Assembly (NCBI GenBank): GCA_025618425.1
Contig: CM046832.1
Coordinates: forward strand, 51,411,658 to 51,475,657
DNA: 64,000 nt
Direction: 5' to 3'
Source of the DNA: Heliocidaris tuberculata
Lineage: Eukaryota; Echinodermata; Echinoidea; Camarodonta; Echinometridae
The translations under genes and the position numbers were made by a program. This document shows positions 1-12,154 of this stretch, one piece after another. Below the pieces are notes generated by a model that was not told the DNA's origin, did no database searches, and saw nothing but the letters and a program-made list of their open reading frames with translations. Every line of letters starts with the position of its first letter. The stretch's first letter is position 1.

Positions 1-108
1 CAATGATTAATAGAGCGAAATAAAATCATGCCAGTTTACACTCTGAAATATACTTGTCTCATATGATGATGATGATGATACATTAATGCCTCCATAAAAT
101 GTTCTTAC

Positions 109-3100
109 CTTGACTGTGTGCTTGAGGGTAAGTAAAACATCTAGCCTCTCGTCCTGGGTCAGGTACTTCATATTGAGACTGTTGTAGATATCCTTGAGTT
201 CTCTGGCACGGATTGTGTATGCTGTATCCATTTCAGTGTACTTTCCATCAAAGGCCTTCCATCGCCTTGGCGCAGCAGCCTGTAAATGATAGAGGACATT
301 AGTGGTTGGTAATTCCTTGAAGGCTTCAACTGCTTGATAATCTTGATCTCTGACAGAATCGAAACCTTTAGAATCAGACTTCAGTACTTGAACCTCACAA
401 ATGAAAATCCTAACACTTTCATAATGATTACTGTTTATTTCTATTACAGTACCAGGGATGTTGAAGAAGAAAATACATGGCTGTAGGTTAGCAATCATAG
501 TACCTAATCACCAAATAGGTTACAAAGCTGCATGGATTTGACAGCCATTCTAAAAATGAAGACAGGCATCTTTTGAAGAGGAGCACTGCAAAGTACTATT
601 ACTATTCTTAACTTCTCAACTGAAATGTAGAGCTTCACAAATGCTGGTTGGTTAGCTGTTCGAAGCATACCTTATCAAGAAAGTTTTGGATAGCTCTCTG
701 CTTATTTTCAGTGTCTGCTTCCAGCTTGTGTCTGCCGATAGCTGCTATCAGCTGGGTCTCCTGATCCAGCAAATGACAGAGGGCAGCTTTTCGTTGAGCA
801 CCACTCGTCGTATCATCAATTTGAGCGAGCTCTTCCTGCCTCCATTCTAATTTGAGAAAGAAGAATGATATGAAGGTTGGTGTTAGATACTGGTATTTGG
901 CTCCGGCAGTTTGTGCTCAATTAATCCTTTATCTTGTATGAATTAGTATTGCATTGTAATATACAATGATACAATGATACAATCGTTCATGACGTGCAAT
1001 TGTTTAGTGAAGTTGGTCATGTTTACATAATTTGTGGGAAACAAACAATCGGTAGTAGAAAAGCAAATTCTAGGCTGGTTATGCAATAAGCAATATTCAC
1101 CACAAATGTCACTGCAAGTGTATTCCTGCATTGTACAAGGAGACAACATCATGTAGTCATCAAAATACAATCTAAAATCAGCTTTGATATGTAAAATCTT
1201 TATAACGGAAAAGTCAACAGTTCATCATGATGGGGCAAGCGATGATCGCTGCAGTAAAATTTGCATGCTTCTAGAATCATTTTTCCAGACTCACTTTCTA
1301 AAGCATGGTATAGTAGATCAAAATCTTCCTTTGTACGTGGATTCATGCGCCGCTCGAATTCACGCCTGATGCGTTCCTCTTTCTCCTTGATCTTGCGCAT
1401 CTCCTCCCGGCGCTCCCACTCACGACGCTTGACCGTGTCTTCCTTCAGGCGCACCACAATATTCTTTGCCTGCCATCGGCGGAAATAGGACTGCAAAATG
1501 ATGACCTGAATGAAGGAACCAAGAAAAACAAGTTTAGCACTAATAAAAAGGCTTCCAATAAACATAACAAGAAAGTATTCTAGTAAAGAAAGTGTATTAC
1601 TGTTTAATCTTCATTATTTGCATAAATTATCAAGAAATGAAATAAAGGGGTCAACATTACATTCAAGCCTGAAGTACATTGCTGCTCTTTTTCAAATTTA
1701 TCATACATGCAATAGATACATGATATTATGATCTACATGTTCATATTTCACAAACAAGCCTGTAGCATTCAATGTACAAAAACCCCACCTAAATGGACCA
1801 GCACACTACCAAACAACAATACCTTTTCCAGCCGTTTGCTGTGGTACTCATCCGCAGTCTCATATCTGCCTGGTACAACAAGCTTGTCGGTCATGTTGGA
1901 CACATAGCATCCAATGGTCGTCATCTGCGTGGAGGTATCCAGTGTGGTCTGTTGAAGTCTGTTCTTGGCCGATACTGTCTGGGTGTCTCTGCAGAACCTT
2001 GTTATCCCATCGTCTGCCCGCACTCTGCCTTTGGTCTGTGCTGTTGCGTTGTGATACTCCACTCCGGAGAGCCTGTGACGGAACCCACCCAGGAAGGGTT
2101 TGCGCCTTGTGGTGCGCTCGATCTCAACCACTACATCATCAACAGTTCCATCCTCTGATAGTATAAACAAGATTTGGAGTATTAGAGAATGTGCAATGTA
2201 AAGAGAGAGAAAGAAAGAGAGAGTAAAGCTACCCATATCATTCTCTCTTAATGATGTAACTAGTGTATTCAACTGAAATATGATTGAATATGGTCTATCA
2301 TTTTCAATTAAACTGAATATCCCACTAGTGCAGTAAACCATAGCTGGAAGAGCATAAACAAATACATGCATATAAGGCCCTTCTGGATCCCCACTGACAA
2401 TCAATATGCCATTTTAAAACTATCACTAGTGTGTTCAACTGTTTACATGATGTAATAATGGTAATTATTTACTAAGAGAATTAAACAATAACTTACACAG
2501 CTCAAATTTATACCCTACAAATCATAAGAATTTAAGATCACTTACAAAGAAGCAATAAGAAATGCTTTTCATATGAACAAGTACGAACCTCTTTCTATTC
2601 TTGTGGTGATGATGTCTGGCATATTGTATTCTGGCTTAGGTTTGGGTGCCCTCAGTGGGACATTGACAGGATCGGATGAAGAGATCTCTAACTGTACAGC
2701 TCCGTTGGGTCCTACACCAATGGAAGCTAGGGTCATATCTGCACCAACATCAGAACCTGAGAAGCATAAAGCAGATGTGCATAGGGGTGAAGAACCACCA
2801 ATCACTGGAAACAGTTCATGAACAAAAAGTAAAAACTCTCAGTAGGGACAGGCTACATGTAGATGTGCTGAACTGTTGTGTTTAGCAAGTACACATTCGC
2901 TGTGCAAAAAGTTACAAATCTGGGCCCTCTTGCATTAAAATTTGCAATTAAACGCAACTCAAAAAATTAAACACAACTTGATTTTCAACCAATCAGGATT
3001 GCATATTTGGGACTTGCACTTAATTTTTTGAGTTGCGTTTAGTTGCAATTTTTTATGCAAGAGGGCCCTGGGCCTGTTCAAGATGTAAAAAATCTGACTC

Positions 3101-5300
3101 TTTCAATGCAGTTCTGTATATAAACAACACAAACATTACTTTAAACCTTCCATGACATGGTTAAAGACAAATTTCTTGGACTTTTGTTGATAAATAACAA
3201 GATATTAAGAATACAAAGATGCTGTGTAAAGTGGAATATTAAACTAATGAGAGGCGAAAAATAATTTAGATACCACAACAGCAGCGTGCACTATACACAA
3301 AATACTCATGCAAAACCTTTGTAGATCATGTGCATACCACACACAGACACACGTGCTTCGTGATATCTCCATGCGAAGCCCCGATATTAATGAGCGGAGA
3401 TCTGTCAGGGTGGAAAGGTCCTAGAGGAGGGCAGTATACACGTATCTATCGTTCCTTACAGATATTTACACTAAAATTCACAGGAAATCATAGATGGTTA
3501 TACCAAATGATCTCTTACAAACATTTTCTGATACAAGGAGAACAACTGAGACAATATTCAACATGTTTCTTTACAATTTCCCTTTCACTACCAAAACTTA
3601 CATGAGCGAAGATCATATATATACATTGCACCTCACAGATCACTACAAAATGGATCTATTACTGAAAAATGAGTGGAGATTTCAGGTACAAAAATTACCA
3701 CAAAATATCATGGCAAGTGGATTTAAGAAAAGCCACATCTTTGTAGGTAAAAATGGAATGATTCTGATACATAGGGGGGAAATGGGAGGCAAGGGGGTTA
3801 ACACTGGACAACAAGACTGACATTGGCATTATTCTTACCATCAAACATGAAGACAAGCTTGTCTGCTGGCATCCTCAATTCACTGGCCAGATGCTCTTTT
3901 AGCTCTTGCATGGTTTGTCCTAAAGCACATGCCATGGTTGTAACCTGTCCACTGGGCATCAGCACAAATTTCACTGTAAAATGAAATGCAAGCATTGTGC
4001 ATATTATTGTCGTGATCATTTGTTGTGAATGCAGTTATATCAAAGATTCTTTTTTTTTATTTTATAAAGGTTTGTTTTGCTTTGTGCTTGTTTGATTTGG
4101 GGGAGGGACGTTGTACCTTTTAGGAACAGGAAAGTAAACTGTGCAATAATTAGAAAAAAACCTTACACAATTTATGAAGCATTGAGGAGTTCATACACAA
4201 TACAAAATGTGGCATCCATATGAAATGCTCAACTACATGTTATTTTCAATTGATTCCTGTGACTCTTCGGTTCAATTATAAAATGGAACATTATGGCCCG
4301 TATTCTTGAAAGAGGTTCATTTTAAACCATGCTTTAAACCTTCATAAGTGTAGTACGTGCATGTCCTCTTGTCCAATGGGCGGACAGAAATGCGCTTATA
4401 TACGCTTATTTATGCTTAATTTAGACCACGGCAGAAGTTTAAACCATGGTTAGACCACGGCGGAGGTTTAAACCATGGGACCATGGCTTAAAATAAACCT
4501 CTTTCGAAAATACAGGCTTATGGGTTAAACAAGCTCCCCTTGTCACTAATGAAATATGTTGACAATGTAGGAGATCACTGATCACAGTATTGAAACCTTC
4601 AGGAGACCACACTGACATTACCTGTTGCTGTAGCATTAACCATCATGTCTGGGTCAGGTTGAGGTGAAGATGCATGTGGATCAACCTCATGGGTGTCTCC
4701 CGTCTCCTCTGTTGCCATGCCAATATCCCCCATGACAGGAGCAACCTCTTCCTCGGTCTGCTGCTGGCCAGATTCTGCTTCTCCTTGAACAGTTTCTTGA
4801 GTGTCCTCTGCAGGTTGCTGGTCATCTTTGACTGCTGCACTGTCAGAAGGCTGATCTTGCTCTGCCTCCGCTCCAGCACGATCACCTTCTTGCACCTCCT
4901 GCTGAGCATCTCGGCCTCCTTGCTCAGCTGCATCTCCTTCTGCAGCAGAAGCATCATGACCTTCAGCTGGAGTATCCTCAGTTGGAGGATCACCTTTCAA
5001 TTCTTCAGCTTTCTCCTCTTCTGCATTACCTTCCACCTCTCCACTTCCTTGTTCTGCACCTTCATTATCACCACTAGGAACCTCCTCTTTATCTGCAACT
5101 TTCTCTGGTTTATCCCCTTGACTGTCACTGACTTGTTCTGATTCTACAGCATTCTCTTGAGTGTCTTTGCTATCTTCTTGAGTTGTTGTTGTAGGTACTT
5201 GTTCTTCTTCCTGACTGGTGTCCTGTGCTTGTCCTTCTGTTTGCTGGGATTGGTCAACTTCTTCTGTTGGTACAGGTTCAACTGCTTGTTCTTCAGACAT
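109..5300 (-). CDS. IQUB: IQUB orthologue (IQ motif and ubiquitin-like domain protein), seven exons, 3' end outside window
   Basis: Seven coding exons read on the minus strand with canonical splice sites and matching phases: 5300-4622, 3973-3839, 2756-2589, 2154-1823, 1505-1295, 846-671 and 279-109. They give about 626 residues, against about 790 for vertebrate IQUB; the rest lies beyond the left edge. Order: acidic Glu/Gln/Thr-rich tail (residues 1-225), ubiquitin-like fold (about 227-320), a conserved FLGGFRHRLSGVEYHNA segment (about 345-360), IQ motif LQSYFRRWQAK (about 442-452), a charged helix, then the HALEKWRQEELAQI region. The start is the first ATG of the acidic exon; an acceptor-like TACAG 18 bases upstream implies a 5' UTR exon further up. 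In vertebrates IQUB is a sperm-flagellar radial-spoke protein, which fits the divergent dynein neighbour. The exon joins are seen; the function is by family. Confidence 0.9.
1295..1505 (-). CDS. IQUB: IQUB exon 5: IQ calmodulin-binding motif and charged helix
   Basis: The exon opens with VIILQSYFRRWQAKNI, which fits the IQ consensus (I/L-Q-x3-R-x4-R/K), the usual calmodulin or light-chain site. A long Arg/Glu/Lys-rich helix follows, probably a single alpha helix. The donor is GTGAGT at 1294-1289. Reading through it would put in residues that do not fit; splicing to 846 restores HALEKWRQEE, so the exon end is well supported. Confidence 0.88.
2922..3068. repeat. Foldback element, 147 bp, GGGCCC termini
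   Basis: The two ends are long inverted copies. The left arm starts GGGCCCTCTTGCATTAAAAT and the right arm is its near-perfect reverse complement, ending AAGAGGGCCC. Each arm is about 48 bases with a short AT-rich centre containing CCAATCAGGATTGCA. It lies in an IQUB intron and has no coding potential. It resembles the hairpin-type MITEs elsewhere in the window. Confidence 0.85.
3839..3973 (-). CDS. IQUB: IQUB exon 2: first half of the ubiquitin-like domain
   Basis: The exon continues phase 1 from the acidic exon and starts the ubiquitin-like fold: KFVLMPSGQVTTMACALGQ, then a helix (TMQELKEHLASEL) and the strand KLVFMFDG. The layout (beta hairpin, helix, beta) is that of a Ubl domain. The exon ends in a GTAAGAAT donor, and the next exon (2756-2589) completes the fold with GPNGAVQLEI. 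No C-terminal diglycine is present, so this is an internal Ubl domain and not a processed modifier. Confidence 0.88.
4296..4516. repeat. Foldback element in IQUB intron 1
   Basis: The left arm CCGTATTCTTGAAAGAGGTT pairs with the right arm ending CTTTCGAAAATACAGG. The arms run about 35 bases and carry the AAACCATG core. The centre has several AAACCATGGT and AGACCACGG repeats, also seen in the large palindrome at 35935-36323, so the two elements may be distant relatives. Confidence 0.75.
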
Positions 5301-5780
5301 CTTGAAACTTTTTTTCTGTAGTCAATAAATTAAATCATGCAAAATTTCAAGATTATTCTAAATAAATAGTTGGTGTTTTCTTCCTGGAAAATCTAAAAAA
5401 CAAAAGAGAATCAAACTTTACTTTTTTTTACTTCAAATTACAAGCTACAACAAGTGACTATAATTTGGGAAAGAGTCTCCCTCGTTTGAACAGTAAACAT
5501 TAGTTACAACTTAACCCAATCAAAGGCAAAGCTAAAAAGCTAAACTTAACTCAATCTGCAAATACTTGGATGAATTAGGGGAAAAAACTTAAAGTAGAAG
5601 AAACACTTGTAAAATGAAATATATGAGTTATTGATTTCATGATCTGGAGTCAGTTACATGTACATGTATGAACACCGGATAGGTACCCCCAGATGTTGTC
5701 ATTTAGTAGTTTATCAAAATAGACCTAGACTACTACACTCATATTTTCATAACTAGATAAGATGCTATGAATGTTATATA

Positions 5781-5953
5781 CAGTTAACCTTGCATAACTC
5801 GAAGTCATATATGTTGAACTTTCACTAAGTTGAATCAATTTTTTTGACCAAACTATGCAAAACATGTGTTGTTTACATTTTCTAAGTCAAATTTTGCATA
5901 AGTTGAACTATTTTCGGTGGTCCCAACAGATTTGACTTATGCAAAGTTAACTG
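5781..5953. mobile_element. MITE with CAGTTAAC terminal inverted repeats and TA target duplication
   Basis: The left end CAGTTAACCTTGCATAA is mirrored on the right as TTATGCAAAGTTAACTG, and both ends are flanked by TA. Length is 173 bp with no open reading frame. CAGT ends and TA duplication fit the Tc1/mariner (pogo/Tigger-like) superfamily. It lies upstream of the IQUB coding start. Confidence 0.75.
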
Positions 5954-6589
5954 TACAATGTTTCCAGGTTAGGCAACGTATTCTATTTTGATTTTTTTTA
6001 ATATTTTTTTTTTTAGTTTTTCTTTAAAATGTGAAGAGTGTTGATTCACTGTAGCCTAGGTCTACTTAACTTAGATACAAGCCCAGAAGCTGAATATAAG
6101 GATTGCTAGTTTTCATATAATTTTCATATTGATCTAGGTCTAGATCTATAAATTCTACATTAAATTAATGTGTAGAAAGATAGCTTTGAAGGAGTTGCAA
6201 AGTAAAATCTATGTAGACTCTGGCATCCCTTTTTGCCAGCTATAATACTATAGGAATAACTAACATGTGATGGCACTGCACATCATTCACTAAAAAAGAT
6301 ATGACAGGGATCGAAGGAGGTGTCATACATGTAGCTTAAGTCCTTGAATTGTCTCCCTTGTTGATCTTAGCTTAATAAGACGGCTTCGTAAAACACTTAA
6401 GTTAGCAGACAATAAGTACAACTAGCCAACTACCGCTGACTAATTATTCAAGAACTTAATTTAAGGTTAAACTTTGTCCTTTATCTGTTTATTTTATTTT
6501 TAACAAGTGACTTTTTTTTCTTTCGTCAGTATACCCACATGTCGTGTGTCCGGACAGGTTGGTTATCCAGACAGGTCATTTTTAAACAG

Positions 6590-6908
6590 TATGGCTAGAG
6601 TGCCCAAGTCTGCGCACATGCGTAACTGCGCGATTCTAAACAAAACATGCAATGTACACAAACATTTCATCCTTATCATAGCAATCGGTATTCATGCAAA
6701 ATACGAGTCAAAATGATGTAAAAAGGTCTTATTTCAGATATTTTATTCTCAAGCCTCAAAATGTTGTCTTTCAAGTCAAAACTCCCGAACTGCGTATAAA
6801 AATGAGTGCGCAGACATGGGCATGTTTTTTGAACAGTGAATTGACACGGCTGCTGTTTCTTGTGAAAATGGCATTGTTCTTGCTCTATGAGATTTTTTTG
6901 CAGACTTA
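6590..6908 (+). repeat. Dispersed repeat, copy A (empty-site copy)
   Basis: It starts TATGGCTAGAGTGCCCAAGT and ends near GCAGACTTACTCTTTAGA. A second copy in the same orientation lies at 11252-11604, with the blocks CATCCTTAT, GATGTAAAAAGGTCT, CAGATATTTTATTCTCAAGC and TTCTTGTGAAAATGGC in the same order. No protein is evident. This copy keeps the uninterrupted junction ACTTACTCTTTAG and so shows what the site in copy B looked like before an insertion. Confidence 0.75.
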
Positions 6909-7377
6909 CTCTTTAGAATATCAGGAATAATATAAAACTAAGCTTTAGAGGAATATTGGAGAAATTCTTGTTCATTTTCAGGTCAAATCTTTGGTGTGCA
7001 GACATAGGGCTCCCCATCATAAATCTAACAACTTTTCATGTAAATTTTCACAAATCTTTCACAGCATAGGTTGAAAATTATGTGAATTGCAAATATTCAC
7101 GGAGTTTAATGTCACTTGATGCATATTTTTTGTAAAATCCTATGACAAAATTGACAGGTTATTTCTTGTTAAGTGTCCGTACATGCAACGCATCATAGTA
7201 ATTTTGTCAACAATTCAACTTCAGAATAGTCTAAAGTCAAAGAATCAATTTAAGTTAAACTATGGAAATCTAGATATAGACCTAGAGATCTACACCTAAT
7301 AGTGAATATGATATAGATGACTTTAAGAACAAAAGCATATGTGCAGGTTTGGTCCCACATCCTTATCATCATGATCA

Positions 7378-9565
7378 GTGATTCACAAATATGGATACGG
7401 CTCAGCATTTCGAGACGGTATTCTTGATGCAGTCAACCAGCACATTCCCTCTAAAACTGTTAGAGATGGGAAGCATGTCCCATGGCTTACAGCACATATC
7501 AAAAGGGGAATAAAAAACGTAAACGCCTTTTCAACAAAGCCAAGAGATCTGGTAAAGACTCTGATTGGTTGGCATTCCGGAAATTACGAAACTCCATTAG
7601 AAGGGACTTAGACCAAGCACAGAACAACTATATCAGAGGTATACTTAACATGGATAACCTTCGGGATGCACCAAAAAAGTTTTGGTCCTTCATTTCCCAT
7701 AAAAGGAAAGACAAGGCGGGTGTCCCACCCCTACAGTCAGGAAATGGATTAGTGATGCCCGACTTAAAGCGGAACTCCTCAACGACCACTACAGCTCTAT
7801 ATTCACAAAGGATGACTCCATTAACTTTCCAGTTATGCAGTCCAACCCTTTTCCAACTATACTGGACTATGAGATTAATGCAGCTGGAGTTTTGAAACTG
7901 TTAAAAGAACTCAATCCTCATAAAGCTAGTGGGCCAGACAAGATCCCAACCTACATCCTGAGGGAATGTGCGGAGGAAATAGCCCCAACTCTTGCCAGAA
8001 TCTTCAACCAATCTATGGAAGAGGGTACAGTGCCACAAGATTGGCTATCTGCAAACGTCTGCCCAGTGTATAAAAAGGGGAACAGGGCATCTCCCATCAA
8101 CTATAGACCAATCTCATTGACGTCGGTGGCCTGCAAAACATTGGAGCATATTGTTGCACACAATATTATGAAGCACGTGGACATGCATAAGATCCTAAAG
8201 CCTTATCAACACGGCTTCCTCAAGCACCATTCCTGTGAATCTCAATTAATTAACACTTCTGAAGAAATTATGCGTCACCTTGACCAAGTCATGGGGGGCC
8301 AAATCGATGTCCTTGTCCTGGATCTCTCCAAGGCTTTCAACCTGGTATCGCACACGAAGCTTCTGGTGAAGCTGGATCACTATGGAGTCCGAGGGAAAAC
8401 ATTAGACTGGATTAATGTCTGGCTTACAAACTGATCCCAGAAAGTTGTTATAGACGGGGAGTTATCTCACTCTATCCCAGTTACCTCAGGTGTCCCGCAA
8501 GGGACTGTCTTGGGTCCCTTGATGTTCCTACTATTTATCAACGACATCGGAGAGCTCATCGAAGATCATACAAGGATCAAGTTATTTGCAGATGATTGCC
8601 TCCTTTTTCGTCCAGTTCACGGCGAACAAGACCAAATTCAGTTACAGAGTGATCTCAACAAACTCAAAGCATCATGGGCAGATTTGTGGCAGATGAACTT
8701 CAATCCCGCCAAATGCGAATGTCTGCACATAACTAGAAGTAAGACACCCAAGGTCTTCACTTATAGTCTCATGACATGGGAACTGACCTAAAAACGGTTA
8801 ATCAGTGTCGATACCTTGGTATCCACATCACTAATAACTTATCATGGAAGAATCATATAGATCTAGAAAGAATATCAAATGATGCTAACCGGATGCTCGG
8901 TGTCGTCAAACGCAATCTCGCTAGATGTGACCAGTCCGTCAAGAGAATAGCCTACCTTGCCCTTGTTAGACCAAAGCTAGATCTAGAATATATATCTACC
9001 CTATGGGATCCTCATCAATCAAATCTTGTTCACAAATTGGAGATGGTACAGCGAAGAGCTGCAAGGTTCATAAAAAATGACTACAACCGTATTTCCAGCG
9101 TCTCAGCTATGCTCGAAGATCTGAAATTGACTCCACTTGGTTTGAGAAGACGTCATTGTCGATTAACAACACTTTATAAAGCATTAGATCTACATTAGAC
9201 CCCTTCTACCTCTATGGCTCTAGATCTACATAATGAAAGTGCTGTTGATGTCCCACTGTATGTCACCAAGTCCACCCATTCAAGAGGAGACGATGACAAC
9301 AGATTCACACCCTTGCACTGTAGAACTCAAGCGTACCTTCATAGTTTCTGGCCGCAAACCATTAAAAATTGGAACACTTTGCCTAGATCTATACAAACCA
9401 AAAATATGTCATCTACCAAAAAATTCCAGTCTTCGATTGAAGCTTTCTACTTCTAAGTTCTAGTTCGAGTCCATACATGCCATACCACACAGACACTGTC
9501 ACATCTGGACGTGATGCTGATGACAGCGATGTCCGGACACCTTTCTGAAGATTCTGAAGATTCGG
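7378..9565 (+). mobile_element. Decayed non-LTR retrotransposon (CR1/L2/Jockey-type LINE), 5' truncated
   Basis: Reverse transcriptase fragments run in order across several frames: HKASGPDKIPTYIL (motif 1 region), INYRPISLTSVACKTLE, the degraded catalytic KAFNLVSH, the turn SGVPQGTVLGPLMFLLFIND, the active-site LFADDCLL (FADD form), and the thumb YLGIHITNNLSWKNHI with WDPHQSNLVHKLEMVQRRAARF. The open frame is broken: a frameshift near 7510, another near 7800-7840, a TGA at 8432-8434, and a shift near 8776. No endonuclease is present, so it is a 5'-truncated dead copy. The TTCTGAAGA tandem near 9545-9565 may be the short 3' terminal repeat typical of CR1-like elements. The exact clade needs a tree. 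Confidence 0.85.
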
Positions 9566-9966
9566 GAAAAAATTAGAATTAAGCGTCATATTTTTCTCAT
9601 TTAAAATTTTAGATCTAGACTAGACCTTCTAGGGTCTATTCCACTTGCACTGTTGCAGTCCTACTACTGTACTAGACTCAGTTAATAATTAACACTCCAA
9701 TTACATGGTCTACTACAAACAAAAATATTATTTCATCTACTTACATGATAAATCACAGATATATGGATGGAGAGGAGTTACTCAAATTCGATAGTGAAAA
9801 AGAAGTTTGTAGTCGCCATGATCAATGAATTCCCCGCATATCATTAGCCTCAACATTAACATCATGAACACTAGGCTAGCGCCTGGGTTTGTACTGCGGC
9901 GGTGGACGTGTATGCATGCACGCGCACTCGACGTTACACGCTAGGATATTCACAGAGCGTCCTCAT

Positions 9967-9986
9967 ACACACACACACACACACAC
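9967..9986. repeat. (CA)n microsatellite
   Basis: About ten CA units directly upstream of the CRE/X-box pair; likely length-polymorphic. Confidence 0.9.
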
Positions 9987-10018
9987 TGTACTGGCGTTCA
10001 ACGTGCAGTTGTTTTCGA

Positions 10019-10040
10019 TGACGTCACGTTGCTGTGCAAC
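10019..10040. promoter_or_regulatory. CRE palindrome followed by RFX X-box-like motif
   Basis: TGACGTCA at 10019-10026 is a perfect CRE. GTTGCTGTGCAAC at 10028-10040 has both X-box half sites (GTTGC and GCAAC) with a 3-base spacer. RFX factors bind such inverted half sites in promoters of ciliary genes. The spacing is slightly shorter than the commonest 14-base X-box, so affinity is uncertain. Confidence 0.5.
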
Positions 10041-11092
10041 AGCACTTTATCAGTCGCGATCTGACGAAGAAATACTTTCGTTGAAAAAAAACAAAAAACT
10101 AAATGTAAATAACTAAACAAACACGATTTTTATAATATGATAATAATTTAATTTCTATCATTATTCTGTTATTTCTATCATAAAATCATAATAAGATAAA
10201 TATCTCTAGGACAGATTTCTTCAACAACATGTACACATGATTCGGTATTAGTTCGGTAATTTCCGGAAATTCACCTTAACAACCGAGGAAGCCAATCTCG
10301 AACTTCGGACTTATTGTTTTTCAAGACCAATCAATAGAAAATTCCCTAAAAGATGGCCAATATTGATGAATATTACTAACTGTATCGACTGTGTGTTAGT
10401 GTTAGATGTATTCTGACCTACATCAAATACTGTGATAAAAGTGAGTAGAATTACTAATGATTTTGACATAAATTTGTGAGCAACATGAGCTGAGTGAGGT
10501 CTAACTTTTTTTCTTAGCGGCTCTACACCAGCCATGGGATTCAAACAGGCCAGGCCAGGCCGCCTGGGCAAACACACGAACCCTCCTCCAGCTGCAGCTC
10601 TCGCTTCTCGGTATGCAGCAGCTCCACACAACATGTCAGCAGCATGCAGTAGGCTCGCAGAGCCAGAGAGCTAACTTACTTAGCTGTAAAATCAATCTTA
10701 ATTAATAGCTTGATTTATTTAGATCTATTGAGTATAGATCTAGACCCTAGTATTTTTTGTTAATGTGAAATAGGCAACCACATTCTGTTCTGAGTTTAGA
10801 TTGCACACACTTCATGATGAAATTTGAAAACAATGATGGAACTGGGTGAAGTCGGCTCAGCCTCAGGTAGTATGGTGGTTGATCCAGTGTCCGAACACTT
10901 TTCAGAAAATCAACGATAGCAAATAAAACATGAAACGAATATCTGTCAAACTATACATATTGAATGCTCAAAGTCCTACAAAAAAAGAAGTTGATGGAAT
11001 TTTAAAAAGACAACGTAGATTTAATACGATATTCCCTTCTGAGTTAACCCCTTCCCAACGACGCGGCGTTTTGGTCCCTTGAAAAAGGTACC

Positions 11093-11222
11093 GTAATTCC
11101 GAACGTGTGAAACCTATGGGAAAAAGACACAACCTTGGTATCAATAGTGTGGTTTTCATACGCGTAATCCCACGCGTATGAAAACCCATTTTAGGCGCTT
11201 AACTTTACACGTTCGGTAATAC
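11093..11222. repeat. Nested inverted repeat with a perfect 15-bp hairpin core
   Basis: The outer arms TAATTCCGAACGTGT and ACACGTTCGGTAAT are imperfect inverted copies. The inner hairpin is exact: GGTTTTCATACGCGT at 11151-11165 and its reverse complement at 11172-11186, with a 6-base loop. There is no coding sequence. It is probably a small foldback MITE. Confidence 0.75.
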
Positions 11223-11251
11223 AATCTGTTCGGAGTTACAATACTTGACTA

Positions 11252-11604
11252 TATGGCTAGAGTGCCCAAGTCTGCGAGCTGCGCAGTGCTCATGTCAGCG
11301 CGCACGCGTAACTGCACGATTCTGATAAAACACGCAACAAACACAAACTTCTCATCCTTATTATAAAAATCAGTATTCATGCAAAAAACGAATCAAAACG
11401 ATGTAAAAAGGTCTCATTTCAGATATTTTATTCTCAAGCCTCAATGTTGTCTTTCACATCAAAACTCCCAAACTGCGTGTAAAATGAATGAGTGCACAGA
11501 CATGGGCACCATTGTTTTTTGAACGCTGAAATGACGTGGCTGCCGCTTCTTGTGAAAATGGCCTCGTTCTTGCTCTAATTTTGATGAGATTTTTTGCAAA
11601 CTTA
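11252..11604 (+). repeat. Dispersed repeat, copy B
   Basis: Second copy of the repeat at 6590-6908, in the same orientation and with shared blocks throughout. It is cut at its right end, after AAACTTA, by the element at 11605-12075; the remaining ACTCTTTAG of the repeat resumes just after that element. Confidence 0.75.
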
Positions 11605-12075
11605 TGATGGGGGGACCTAAAGCTACACTCTTTGTTTCCAGCGCCTAAAAAGTCACATTTTTTAATGATTTATGCAAATTTCTTTCATATATCTTGGTTC
11701 TACATACTCTTGAATTAAATTCCTGAGAAAATTACTACGAACAAATATCAATAACATTAATTTTCAAGTCGATGTCGATACCTATGTCGAATTTGGTCGA
11801 GAAAATGAAAGGGTCCTAAAGCTACGCACACGTAATAAATGAATGCAAATGTTGATTTTTAAGCTGACTGACGTGAATTTCGTCCCGATTTGCAAATAGT
11901 GACAATATCACCAAAAATAAAGGAAAATTATAATCTACTCATTCTTTTTGGCGAACGTAAATGATAATCTCGTTGCTCAGTCACACCAAAAGTTTTGCGC
12001 ATTGAACGCGTCGCATTGCACATATTTGCGGAGTGCATAGCTTTAGGACCTGCGTAGCGTTAGGACCCCTGACCA
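11605..12075. mobile_element. TA-flanked DNA element nested in repeat copy B
   Basis: Length is 471 bp. The ends are imperfect inverted repeats: TGATGGGGGGACCTAAAGC on the left, and the reverse complement of the right end begins TGGTCAGGGGTCCTAACGC. The motif GGTCCTAAAGCTA recurs near 11815 and, inverted, near 12040. Comparison with copy A, which reads ACTTACTCTTTAG, shows that exactly this piece plus one extra TA was added. The TA duplication suggests Tc1/mariner-type transposition. It has no transposase, so it is non-autonomous. Confidence 0.75.
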
Positions 12076-12154
12076 TACTCTTTAGAGTTAGATCTAAGTA
12101 CATTTTAGTGGCGTTTTGACTTTGACCTTTTTTGCTGTATTTTTACTATTAAAG

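Larger units (their letters stand above)
5301..7377. other. IQUB upstream region, no gene seen
   Basis: Non-coding. Immediately upstream of the IQUB ATG on the minus strand is an acceptor-like TACAG, so a leader exon probably lies further right, possibly as far as the 10 kb CpG-containing stretch. Otherwise this part holds the CAGTTAAC MITE and the first copy of the duplicated repeat (6590-6908). Short open frames here show no recognisable protein. Confidence 0.5.
9880..10660. promoter_or_regulatory. Candidate bidirectional promoter between IQUB and the dynein gene
   Basis: This is the most CpG-containing part of the spacer between two divergently transcribed axonemal genes. It includes a (CA)n run, a CRE palindrome and an X-box-like palindrome. 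Neither gene has its first ATG here, but both coding starts are preceded by acceptor-like sequence, so non-coding first exons could lie here. A minus-strand open frame at 10311-10634 looks like chance. The promoter role is inferred. Confidence 0.35.

Noticed and set aside
4674..5141. 155-codon plus-strand open frame antisense to IQUB exon 1
   Set aside because: Shadow of the Glu/Gln-rich acidic exon on the other strand; no independent support.
10311..10634. 107-codon minus-strand open frame in the IQUB-dynein spacer
   Set aside because: CpG-containing sequence with no recognisable domain; half of it is AT-rich with random composition. More likely promoter or leader sequence.
12116..12154. 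Upstream in-frame ATG giving a hydrophobic leader on the dynein
   Set aside because: The sequence is a pyrimidine tract ending TATTAAAG, typical of intron 3' end; axonemal dyneins have no signal peptide.
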